This document shows positions 1 through 6,284 of a DNA stretch of 8,113 bases, in pieces. The stretch lies in contig NZ_CALHHT010000083.1 in NCBI RefSeq assembly GCF_938031315.1, positions 1-8,113 on the forward strand. The letters are read 5' to 3'. The position numbers and the translations under genes were made by a program. The DNA comes from an uncultured Campylobacter sp. (lineage in GTDB: Bacteria > Campylobacterota > Campylobacteria > Campylobacterales > Campylobacteraceae). Under the pieces are notes generated by a model. It saw only the letters and a program-made list of their open reading frames with translations, searched no databases and was not told the DNA's origin. Position 1 is the first letter of the stretch. Each line of letters starts with the position of its first letter.

Positions 1-975
1 ATCTGCCTTGCTACCGCGATACTTTCGATGTGGGTTTCAAATACCGCGACTGCGGCGATGATGCTTCCGATCGCACTTGGAATTTGCGCCAATATGGATG
101 AGAGTAAAGACCGCGGCACGCTCGTATTTTTGCTTTTAGGTATCGCGTATTCGGCGAGTATCGGCGGTCTCGGCACGCTCGTAGGCTCACCGCCGAATTT
201 GATCGTGGCACAGGCGCTACACTATAGCTTCGCGGACTGGATGAAGGTAGGTTTACCGCTAATGTTGGTGATGCTACCGATAATGCTTTTGGTACTTTAT
301 GTAATTTTCAAGCCGAATTTAAGCCATAAAATAAAGATGGATCTGGAGCATATCCCTTGGACGCGTAAGCGTATAATTACGATCGTCGTATTTGCTCTAA
401 CGGCGATCGGCTGGATATTTTCGAAGCAAATTTCAGGTCTTGCGGGCTTTAAAGTAGACGACGCTTACGTCGCGATCTGCTCGGCAGTCGCAATCGTCGT
501 GTTAGGGCTTGCCAAATGGCATGATATCGCAGAAAACACCGAGTGGGGCGTATTACTACTTTTCGGCGGCGGACTTACTCTAAGTGCTGTTTTGGGCGAT
601 TCGGGAGCTTCTAAGGTACTGGGCGATCTGGTCGCGCACACTTTCGGCGGAGCGCCTACCTATGTCATACTGCTTGTAACGGCGATCTTCATCATCTGCC
701 TAACGGAATTTACCAGCAATACCGCTTCCGCTGCGCTTTTAGTGCCCGTATTTGCGGGAGTAGCGGCTCAAATGGGGCTACCGAAAGAAACTCTTACGAT
801 TATCATCGGCGTAGGCGCGAGCTGCGCTTTCGTAATGCCGGTAGCGACGCCGCCGAATGCTTTGGTTTTCGGCACGGGACGTATCCGACAAATAGAGATG
901 GTGCGAAGCGGCGGAATTTTAGCAGTGGTTTCTGCAATTTTGGTCTCGGGCTACGCGTATATTTTTTACTCGTAA
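1..975 (+). CDS. SLC13/DASS-family Na+-coupled carboxylate (anion) transporter, 5'-truncated by window edge
   Basis: The reading frame is open from base 1 and ends at TAA 973-975, so 324 residues are visible and the true start lies outside; the ATG at 28 is internal. The family hallmark is two SNT motifs in inverted-repeat halves, and both are present: SNTATAAMMLP (visible residues 13-15 for SNT) and TSNTASAALLVP (residues 239-241). GSPPN follows the first and ATPPNALVFGTG the second. In characterised members (VcINDY) these loops form the Na+ and carboxylate sites. Many hydrophobic segments mark an inner-membrane protein. Family members import succinate, malate, citrate or related anions with Na+, but the exact substrate cannot be read from sequence. 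Roughly 120-150 N-terminal residues are probably missing, judged by usual family length. It is separated by 166 nt from the downstream ABC operon, so it is probably a separate transcription unit. Confidence 0.9.
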   Translation: MCLATAILSMWVSNTATAAMMLPIALGICANMDESKDRGTLVFLLLGIAYSASIGGLGTLVGSPPNLIVAQALHYSFADWMKVGLPLMLVMLPIMLLVLYVIFKPNLSHKIKMDLEHIPWTRKRIITIVVFALTAIGWIFSKQISGLAGFKVDDAYVAICSAVAIVVLGLAKWHDIAENTEWGVLLLFGGGLTLSAVLGDSGASKVLGDLVAHTFGGAPTYVILLVTAIFIICLTEFTSNTASAALLVPVFAGVAAQMGLPKETLTIIIGVGASCAFVMPVATPPNALVFGTGRIRQIEMVRSGGILAVVSAILVSGYAYIFYS

Positions 976-993
976 AATTCCGTCAAAATTCTA

Positions 994-1017
994 TAGTCCG
1001 GGTATCTGCTCGGACTA
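994..1017 (+). terminator. Possible transcription terminator hairpin after the SLC13 gene
   Basis: TAGTCCG (994-1000) pairs with CGGACTA (1011-1017), and the stem can extend inward by three pairs including wobbles to a 4-nt loop. It lies 18 nt after the transporter stop codon. No T-run follows directly; the next T-tract is near 1036-1041. It is therefore a weak or atypical intrinsic terminator. Confidence 0.4.
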
Positions 1018-1108
1018 AATATATTTATAAGATATATTTTTAAACTCCTAAATTTTCGGAATTTTTATAAAAAAATTCTAATTTAATACTATTTTAATCA
1101 GTTATTTG

Positions 1109-1114
1109 TATAAT
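1109..1114 (+). promoter_or_regulatory. Probable sigma70 -10 box of the ABC transporter operon
   Basis: A perfect TATAAT sits 27 nt before the ATG at 1142, preceded by TTTG and by about 80 nt of A/T-rich sequence with spaced T-tracts. There is no clear -35 hexamer. This matches the known Campylobacter housekeeping promoter style, in which periodic A/T tracts replace the -35 box. Transcription would start near 1120, leaving a ~20-nt leader. The box overlaps the upstream TTG at 1106, which argues against that codon as a start. Confidence 0.6.
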
Positions 1115-1141
1115 ACGCATATTTTATGGAAAGAAGAATTT

Positions 1142-1795
1142 ATGGATTTTGATTTTATAGCTAAATTTAGCCCTATGTTCGTAAAGGCGGGAATTTTAAC
1201 GCTAAAGCTCGCATTTTACGGGATTTTACTATCCATCATAATCGGCTTTATCTGCACGCTGATAAAATATAAAAGATTGCCGCTACTAAGCCCGCTTGTG
1301 AGCGCATATATCGAGCTATCTCGCAACACTCCGCTTTTAATTCAGCTATTTTTTCTATACTACGGCCTGCCGAAGCTGGGCGTTCAAATTTCGGGCTTTA
1401 GCTGCGCGATCGTAGGTCTTGCGTTTTTGGGCGGAAGCTATATGAGCGAGAGCTTTAGGCTCGGTTTTGAGGCGATAAAAAAATCCCAGATCGAAAGCGC
1501 AATGAGCCTGGGCCTTAGCGAGGCGCAGATAGTGTTTTACGTCGTGCTGCCGCGCGCCTTTGCGATCGCCCTACCCTCCATCAGCGCAAATATCATATTT
1601 CTACTCAAAGAAACCTCGATCGTTAGCATCGTCGCACTCGCCGATCTCGTTTATGCCGCAAAGGACGTGATCGGGCTGTATTACAAGACGAACGAGGCGC
1701 TGTTTATGCTAAGCGTTTCGTATCTGATCATAATCTTGCCGCTTTCGCTCGCACTTACGCTGCTTGAAAAGCGCCTTGCGTATATGAGAGGCTAG
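1142..1795 (+). CDS. Polar amino acid ABC transporter permease, first subunit (HisM/GlnP family; likely cysteine system)
   Basis: This 217-residue inner-membrane permease has about five hydrophobic segments. The polar-amino-acid permease signature ELSRNTPLLIQLFFLYYGLP is at residues 58-77. The EAA loop that docks on the ATPase is at about residues 118-137 (ESAMSLGLSEAQ...LP), with the conserved Gly at 124. The frame could begin at a TTG at 1106, but that codon overlaps the -10 box. The ATG at 1142 is preferred: it has a purine-rich GGAAAGAAG just upstream and gives a normal family length. It is the first gene of a four-gene operon and is followed after 2 nt by a second permease, with which it should form the membrane heterodimer. 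The substrate is inferred from the CjaA-like binding protein at the operon's end. Confidence 0.92.
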   Translation: MDFDFIAKFSPMFVKAGILTLKLAFYGILLSIIIGFICTLIKYKRLPLLSPLVSAYIELSRNTPLLIQLFFLYYGLPKLGVQISGFSCAIVGLAFLGGSYMSESFRLGFEAIKKSQIESAMSLGLSEAQIVFYVVLPRAFAIALPSISANIIFLLKETSIVSIVALADLVYAAKDVIGLYYKTNEALFMLSVSYLIIILPLSLALTLLEKRLAYMRG

Positions 1796-1797
1796 CG

Positions 1798-2454
1798 ATG
1801 GAACTCTTAAGCGGCGAAAATTTAATCAGGCTTCTTGGCGGGCTCGGGCTCACGCTGCAAATCGCGCTCATCTCGATCGCGGTTTCGCTCGTGCTAGGCT
1901 TGGTACTTGGAATTTTAATGGCCTCCGGGCGCAGAGTCTTATACATTCCGCTTAAAATTTGCCTAGAGATCGTGCGCATCATGCCACCCATCGTTTGGCT
2001 ATTCATCGTGTATTTCGGCGCGAGCAAGGCATTTGGCATCCACATCTCGAATATCGCGGCTTCGATCATCGTCTTTAGCGTCTGGGGCATTTTTGAGATG
2101 ATGGATCTGGTGCGCGGCGCCGTGCTTAGCATCCCTAAGCATCAGTTCGAAAGCGCCGAAGCACTCGCATTTAGCAGATCTCAAATTTATCTCTACGTGA
2201 TCCTGCCGCTTGCGATGAGGCGCCTAGTGCCCGCAACGATAAATTTATTCAGCAGGATGATAAAAACAACCTCGATCGCCGTGCTAATCGGCGTCATCGA
2301 GCTCGTCAAGGTCGGACAGCAGATCATCGAAGTAAATGTCTTCCGCGACAATTACGCGCCGCTAATCATCTACGGAGCGATATTTTTCGTATATTTTTTG
2401 ATCTGTTATCCGATCTCGGCGCTTTCGAAAAAATTAGAAAACAGGTGGAGCTGA
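1798..2454 (+). CDS. Polar amino acid ABC transporter permease, second subunit
   Basis: This 218-residue permease has about five membrane segments and is a paralogue of the gene before it. The EAA loop is at residues 118-137 (ESAEALAFSRSQ...LP), at the same residue numbers as in the first permease, but the usual invariant Gly is Ala124. The N-terminal signature is also degenerate (EIVRIMPPIVWLF where relatives have RGTPLLVQ-like text). The ATG lies 2 nt after the previous stop, and GAGAGG (1786-1791), inside the end of the previous gene, can serve as ribosome binding site. The stop overlaps the start of the ATPase gene by one base (TGATG). It probably pairs with the first permease to form the import channel. 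Two asymmetric permeases per system are common in this family. Confidence 0.92.
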   Translation: MELLSGENLIRLLGGLGLTLQIALISIAVSLVLGLVLGILMASGRRVLYIPLKICLEIVRIMPPIVWLFIVYFGASKAFGIHISNIAASIIVFSVWGIFEMMDLVRGAVLSIPKHQFESAEALAFSRSQIYLYVILPLAMRRLVPATINLFSRMIKTTSIAVLIGVIELVKVGQQIIEVNVFRDNYAPLIIYGAIFFVYFLICYPISALSKKLENRWS

Positions 2455-3191
2455 TGGAAATTTTAAAAATCGACAAAGTCAATAAATTTTACGGCGAGCT
2501 GCACGCGCTAAAGGACGTCAGCCTTAGCGTCGCGCAGGGCGAAGTCGTTGTGATCCTAGGCCCTAGCGGCTGCGGCAAAAGCACCCTACTTCGCACGATA
2601 AACGGGTTAGAGCCGGTACAAAGCGGAAATTTTATAATCGAGGGCGAGCGGATCGATCAAAATTTCAAAGAGTGGCGCAGGATCAGACAAAAGATCGGCA
2701 TGGTCTTTCAAAGCTACGAGCTTTTCGATCACTTAAATGTATTAAATAACATCATCCTAGGTCCCGTGAAAGTTCAAGGCGTATCGCGCGAGCAAGCTAT
2801 AGAGCTAGCCAAGCACTGGCTTAAAATCGTAGGACTAGAAAATAAAGAGCGAGCCTACCCCAAAGAGCTTAGCGGCGGGCAGAAGCAGCGCATCGCAATC
2901 GTGCGAAGCCTTGTGATGAAGCCCAAGATCATGCTTTTTGACGAGGTTACCGCAGCACTTGATCCAGAGATCGTGCGCGAAGTGCTTGACGTAATGCTAA
3001 ATCTTGCCAAAGAGGGGCAGACGATGCTAATCGTAACGCATGAGATGGGCTTTGCGCGCGCCGTAGCCGATCGCATAGTTTTTATGGATGAGGGAAGCAT
3101 CGTGGAGATTAATGAGCCGGAGGCGTTCTTTACCGCTCCAAAGAGCGAGCGCGCGAAGAAATTTTTAAATATGTTCGAATTTAAAAAATAA
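2454..3191 (+). CDS. Polar amino acid ABC transporter ATP-binding protein (GlnQ/HisP family)
   Basis: This 245-residue cytoplasmic ATPase powers the importer. All nucleotide-binding motifs are present: Walker A GPSGCGKST (36-44), Q-loop Gln86 in VFQSYELF, signature LSGGQ (139-143), Walker B IMLFDE (159-164), D-loop ALD (168-170) and switch His196 in VTHEMGFA. After the catalytic Glu it reads VTAALDP where most relatives have PTSALDP. A GTG at 2445 is in frame, but it lies inside the ribosome binding site AGGTGGAG (2443-2450). The ATG at 2454 overlaps the previous stop as TGATG, indicating translational coupling, and is the better start. The C-terminal text EAFFTAPKSERAKKFL is typical of the amino-acid importer ATPases. 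Confidence 0.94.
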   Translation: MEILKIDKVNKFYGELHALKDVSLSVAQGEVVVILGPSGCGKSTLLRTINGLEPVQSGNFIIEGERIDQNFKEWRRIRQKIGMVFQSYELFDHLNVLNNIILGPVKVQGVSREQAIELAKHWLKIVGLENKERAYPKELSGGQKQRIAIVRSLVMKPKIMLFDEVTAALDPEIVREVLDVMLNLAKEGQTMLIVTHEMGFARAVADRIVFMDEGSIVEINEPEAFFTAPKSERAKKFLNMFEFKK

Positions 3192-3211
3192 ATTTTAATA
3201 AAGGAGAAAAG

Positions 3212-4072
3212 ATGAAAAAAACGCTAAGCACGCTTTTTATCTTAGTTGCGTTATTTTTCGCAGGTTGCAACGACGAGGGCAAAGGCTCCTCAAATTCCGC
3301 GCAAGGTTCCGCCGCGCCGCAAAGTTATATCGACGGGATTAAAAAGCGCGGCGTGGTAAGGATCGCGGTTTTCGGCGATAAGCCGCCGTTTGGTTATATC
3401 GACGAGGCGGGCAAAAACGCGGGATATGACGTGTATTTTGCAAAACGTATCGCAAAGGAGCTTTTGGGCGATGAGAGCAAGGTTCAGTTCGCGCTTGTAG
3501 AGGCCGCCAATCGCGCGGAATTTTTGGCGTCGGATAAGGTCGATATCACGCTTGCAAATTTCACCGTCACGCCGGAGCGTAAAGAGGTCGTAGATTTCGC
3601 GCTGCCGTATATGAAGGTAGCCCTCGGCGTCGCGAGCAAGGACGGCGATATCACCGACGTTTCGCAGCTTAAGGATAAGACGCTTTTAATCAACAAAGGC
3701 ACGACCGCGGATCTGTATTTTACGAAAAACCATCCCGAAATCAAGCTTTTAAAATTTGACCAAAATACCGAGACTTTCGGTGCGATGCTGGACGGCAGAG
3801 GCGATGCGATCGCGCATGATAATACGCTTTTGTTTGCGTGGACGAAATCAAACCCTGGCTTTAAGGTAGGTATCCGCTCGCTAGGCGATCAGGACGTCAT
3901 CGCGCCTGCGGTCAAAAAGGGCAACGACGAGCTTCGCAAATGGCTTGACGATCTAATCGTAAAGCTCGCGGATGAGAAATTTTTCCACGCCGACTACGAT
4001 GCGACGCTAGCGCCGGTATACGGCGACGACATCAAAGCTGACAACGTCGTAATCGAGGGCGGGAAGTTATAA
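3212..4072 (+). CDS. cjaA: CjaA-like lipoprotein, amino acid (probably cysteine) solute-binding protein
   Basis: This 286-residue family 3 solute-binding protein has a lipoprotein signal: MKK, a hydrophobic stretch, then FFAGC with lipidation Cys19 (the -3 residue is Phe, less usual than Leu). A low-complexity Ser/Gly/Ala linker runs to about residue 37. Binding-domain signatures are VRIAVFGDKPPFGYID, GYDVYFAKRIAKEL, ANFTVTPERKEVVDFALPY (Arg123 is expected to grip the ligand carboxylate) and INKGTTADLYFT. From memory these closely match C. jejuni CjaA (Cj0982), whose crystal structure contains cysteine, so the protein probably delivers cysteine to the permeases encoded upstream. AAGGAG (3201-3206) is a strong ribosome binding site, the best in the operon. 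That fits the usual excess of binding protein. Cystine or another small polar amino acid is possible as ligand. Confidence 0.9.
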   Translation: MKKTLSTLFILVALFFAGCNDEGKGSSNSAQGSAAPQSYIDGIKKRGVVRIAVFGDKPPFGYIDEAGKNAGYDVYFAKRIAKELLGDESKVQFALVEAANRAEFLASDKVDITLANFTVTPERKEVVDFALPYMKVALGVASKDGDITDVSQLKDKTLLINKGTTADLYFTKNHPEIKLLKFDQNTETFGAMLDGRGDAIAHDNTLLFAWTKSNPGFKVGIRSLGDQDVIAPAVKKGNDELRKWLDDLIVKLADEKFFHADYDATLAPVYGDDIKADNVVIEGGKL

Positions 4073-4095
4073 ATTTTGATTCGCCGTCTAATTTA

Positions 4096-4118
4096 GCAGG
4101 GCAATTATCAAGCCCTGC
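4096..4118 (+). terminator. Possible terminator hairpin after the ABC operon
   Basis: GCAGGGC (4096-4102) and GCCCTGC (4112-4118) form a perfect 7-bp GC-rich stem with a 9-nt loop, 23 nt after the binding-protein stop. No T-tract follows (AACTTCGC), so it may be an RNA-stabilising 3' hairpin rather than a classical intrinsic terminator. Confidence 0.45.
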
Positions 4119-4133
4119 AACTTCGCAGCTACG

Positions 4134-4163
4134 AGCCTGCCGTATCTTTGCCGAACGGCGGCT
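4134..4163. repeat. Inverted repeat (hairpin) in the intergenic region
   Basis: AGCC-T-GCCGT (4134-4143) pairs with ACGGCGGCT (4155-4163). This is nine pairs with a single bulged T at 4138 and an 11-nt loop. It lies just after the possible terminator at 4096-4118. No T-run follows. Confidence 0.5.
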
Positions 4164-4219
4164 GTAAATGTCAAAAGTGGCGGCGAGCGCTTTTATAGGT
4201 AGCTAAATTTATCGATCTA

Positions 4220-4258
4220 GCGGTAAAGTTTTGCTTCCGCGCGGCAAATTTAGCCGCG
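4220..4258. repeat. Two adjacent inverted repeats around an AAATTTA core
   Basis: GCGG..AAG (4220-4228, with a 2-nt bulge) pairs with CTTCCGC (4234-4240). Immediately after, CGCGGC (4240-4245) pairs with GCCGCG (4253-4258) across AAATTTA. The two share the base at 4240. Function is unknown. Confidence 0.45.
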
Positions 4259-4370
4259 AAGTAAATTTTAGCCGAGCCGAAACGCAATCTAGCGCGGGTC
4301 GTTGCGGCAAATTTTAAGTCGCGCGCGGCGGCATAAAATTTCAAGCGATAGTAAAATTCTAATGTAAACT

Positions 4371-4401
4371 GCTCGCGCGGTAAAAATTTTGCCGTGCGAG
4401 C
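4371..4401. repeat. Long near-perfect hairpin (31 nt) in the intergenic region
   Basis: GCTCGCGCGGTAAAA (4371-4385) is the near-complement of TTTTGCCGTGCGAGC (4387-4401). The only deviations are G-T wobble positions, and the centre is AT-rich. It is the strongest inverted repeat in the window. Neither strand has a T-run beyond it, so a standard terminator is not supported. Its 3' arm (4396-4402, GCGAGCG) can alternatively pair with CGCTCGC at 4418-4424. Confidence 0.55.
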
Positions 4402-4711
4402 GATGATAAATCGCAAGCGCTCGCTCGTTAAACGGAGCGGGAATTTATAAAATTTATCGGCTCAAAGTAGCTTGCAAAGTCTTATACGAACGCCGCGCGC
4501 GCTCTATCTTTCGATCGGCTCGCGCAAAGGAGCGATCACATGTCCACCTAAACGCACGATCCGCGCAACGCATTCATTTCCACGCTCAGCTACACGGCGC
4601 ATCTGTGCCGCTAAGCCTACGATCCCGCGCGCTTTGTCCTGTCTATCTGCACCGTCGCGGCTGTATGTAGCCCGCCGCCTCCGAATATTTTACTCCGCGC
4701 CGCCGCTTGCC

Positions 4712-6094
4712 TTATTCGCTCCAAATTTTGCGGTTCAAATTTAGCTCGCTCACGATACCCACAAGCGCACCGATCTCATCTACGTAAAGCTCTATCGTGG
4801 TATCCTGCTTTAGCGAGTAGTCGATGCTAGGCTCGAAATTATCGCGCCAGGTCTCGATCGCCACGTAAATTTTATCCTCCCTTAGCACCGCGTTTATCTG
4901 CGAGCCCAGCCTTAGATAGACCTCCGTCAGTCGCTGCATCAAAAGCGGCGTCAAAGCGTATCTAGCGCCCACCTGATCGGTCGTATAGACATCAAAAAAT
5001 TCCTCAAATTTCACGTCGTCCATATTTGCTCGCTGCCCGTATTTGCGCAGATTTCGCGAGTTTTTGTGACATACCCGCACCTCGCAGCTAAGCCTTTTGT
5101 GAAAGTCCGCGACGAAAAGCACTCCTTGAAATTTTACGTCGGTGCGAGTGCCGTTTTTGGTGCGCACTTTTTCGGCGGCGTAAAAGTCGCTAAACCTCAC
5201 TGGCACGCCCTGCACCTCCCCGCTCATCATATCCTCGCTCGATTGTTCGTTTATGTAGCAGTCGTAAATTTCAAAAAACTCATCTGCCCCCAGCCCGCCG
5301 CTTTCGTCGTAGCTAAGCCCGAAGCTTTTTGCGATGCTCGCGACGATCCTGCTTTTGAAATTTGATCTGAAATTCCGTCTTTTGCTCGCCGTCAAAAGAG
5401 CGCTCACGACGCCATAAACGGAGATGCCGAAAAATACGCCGGGCGCCACTTCGTCCCAAAAGCGCGCCACTAGTGCGCCCACACTGGTCCCTACGACAGC
5501 GGCGATTAGACCGGCCTTTTTCACCGATTTTTGCAGCGCCGCGCGCTCATCCTCTAGGCTCTGCAGATCGGCTAGAAAGTTAAATTTTGATCCGGTTGCG
5601 CCGTCCTTCTCGCCCCTGCCTTCTCTTTCGGCGGTTTTGGACTCAAACCTCTCGTAAATAGCGCTCGCGCGGCTATCACTGCTTTCGGAGCTACCGCCCT
5701 CGCCCACTTCAGCTTTTAATACCTGCCCCTCGTTTGTATCATAGCTTAAAATTTGCCCATCTTGCGCTGCGCCCTGCCCTAGCGCGCCTGTATTTTGCGT
5801 CGTATCAAAGCCACTAAATTTATCGAAATTTGCGCGCTGCGTGCCGCCGTTTTTGCCAAAGCTTAAACTGTAAAATAGGCGGTAGAGCAGCCCATTTAAG
5901 AGGGGAAAGATGATGAAAAGCGCGACTATGAGCCAATTCGTATCAAACGAAACGGGCTCTGCTCTGGTATTCAAAAACACGTAAAGCCCGAGCAGCAGGG
6001 TTATCAAAAATGAGACGAGTTTGCTAAGGCGCGCGAGCTTTTCGCGCCGTTTTTCAAGCAGGTAAAGCTCCTCTAAATCGCCGTTTCTATCCAT
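4712..6094 (-). CDS. Membrane protein with C-terminal DUF3137-like domain, unknown function
   Basis: This is a 460-residue protein of unknown function. Visible parts are a charged N-terminus (1-25), a membrane hairpin at about 26-42 and 54-74, and a hydrophilic Gly/Ser/Asp/Glu-rich linker (about 80-170). A second membrane hairpin (about 194-210 and 216-236) is followed by a soluble C-terminal domain. That domain (from about 242) has text typical of DUF3137: FKSRIVASIAKSFGLSYD, SSEDMMSGEVQGVPVRFSDF and FQGVLFVADFHKRLSCEV. The linker splits what is often a compact N-terminal region. An ATG seven codons upstream (6115) is possible, but the ATG at 6094 has AAGGCGG just before it and is preferred. 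It stands alone, 190 nt downstream of the C-S lyase gene and convergent with the ABC operon. The linker resembles unstructured sequence. Confidence 0.85.
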   Translation of the reverse strand: MDRNGDLEELYLLEKRREKLARLSKLVSFLITLLLGLYVFLNTRAEPVSFDTNWLIVALFIIFPLLNGLLYRLFYSLSFGKNGGTQRANFDKFSGFDTTQNTGALGQGAAQDGQILSYDTNEGQVLKAEVGEGGSSESSDSRASAIYERFESKTAEREGRGEKDGATGSKFNFLADLQSLEDERAALQKSVKKAGLIAAVVGTSVGALVARFWDEVAPGVFFGISVYGVVSALLTASKRRNFRSNFKSRIVASIAKSFGLSYDESGGLGADEFFEIYDCYINEQSSEDMMSGEVQGVPVRFSDFYAAEKVRTKNGTRTDVKFQGVLFVADFHKRLSCEVRVCHKNSRNLRKYGQRANMDDVKFEEFFDVYTTDQVGARYALTPLLMQRLTEVYLRLGSQINAVLREDKIYVAIETWRDNFEPSIDYSLKQDTTIELYVDEIGALVGIVSELNLNRKIWSE

Positions 6095-6144
6095 AATCCG
6101 CCTTTTGTAGCGCATTTAAGCGCCGGTTCATTTGTCGCGCAAAT

Positions 6145-6220
6145 GTTAAATTTAACCGCGTGCCGCAAGTTTGATCGCCGCTAAATTTAGCGCCCTGCTG
6201 TGATAAATTTTAAAATTTAT
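6145..6220. repeat. Cluster of three perfect AAATTT/TTAA-centred palindromes
   Basis: In the 190-nt spacer between two minus-strand genes there are three perfect palindromes: GTTAAATTTAAC (6145-6156), CGCTAAATTTAGCG (6179-6192) and an 18-bp one, ATAAATTTTAAAATTTAT (6203-6220). A related unpaired word (TTATAAATTTTAAATTT) follows at 6244-6260. They could be operator-like sites, AT-rich hairpins, or the result of the genome's AAATTT word bias. No convincing promoter for the DUF3137 gene could be fixed in this spacer. Confidence 0.55.
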
Positions 6221-6284
6221 TGCGCCTGCCTTAGATTTAGCCGTTATAAATTTTAAATTTCGTCCTTGCCGCGCCGCAGTTCGT

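Larger units (their letters stand above)
4073..4711. other. Hairpin-rich region with no convincing intact gene
   Basis: No open frame here looks like a real protein. A minus-strand frame at 4171-4416 and a plus-strand frame at 4472-4744 give Phe/Ala/Arg/Lys-rich or Arg/Pro/Ser-rich text. That is what AAATTT words and GC-rich DNA produce by chance. The stretch contains successive inverted repeats (4096-4118, 4134-4163, 4220-4240, 4240-4258, 4371-4401, 4396-4424) and the word GCGGCAAATTT twice (4241-4251 and 4304-4314). Near 4526-4542 a well-placed AAAGGAG and ATG lead into a frame stopped after three codons, possibly a gene relic. It separates the plus-strand operon from the convergent minus-strand gene ending at 4712. 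Confidence 0.6.

Noticed and set aside
1106..1141. TTG start extending the first permease by 12 residues
   Set aside because: The codon overlaps the TATAAT box and would lie upstream of the likely transcription start. The ATG at 1142 has a purine-rich site upstream and gives normal family length.
2445..2453. GTG start for the ATPase gene
   Set aside because: It lies inside the AGGTGGAG ribosome binding site of the ATG at 2454, which shows the typical TGATG overlap.
4171..4416. Minus-strand 81-codon open frame
   Set aside because: Its Phe/Ala/Arg/Lys-rich text follows from AAATTT and GCG words. It covers the hairpin cluster, and no family resemblance is visible.
4096..4424. CRISPR array or tandem repeat
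   Set aside because: The inverted repeats differ from one another, spacing is irregular, and no repeat of CRISPR length recurs.
4472..4744. Plus-strand 90-codon open frame
   Set aside because: It has an Arg/Pro/Ser-rich composition with no motif, and it overlaps the end of the DUF3137 gene. The apparent start has no supporting ribosome binding site.
5066..5657. Plus-strand open frames inside the DUF3137 gene
   Set aside because: They are shadows of the opposite-strand coding sequence, which has clear domain text.
6203..6220. Intrinsic terminator for the C-S lyase gene
   Set aside because: The palindrome consists only of A and T, without a GC-rich stem, and lies more than 60 nt from the stop. 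A terminator cannot be claimed.
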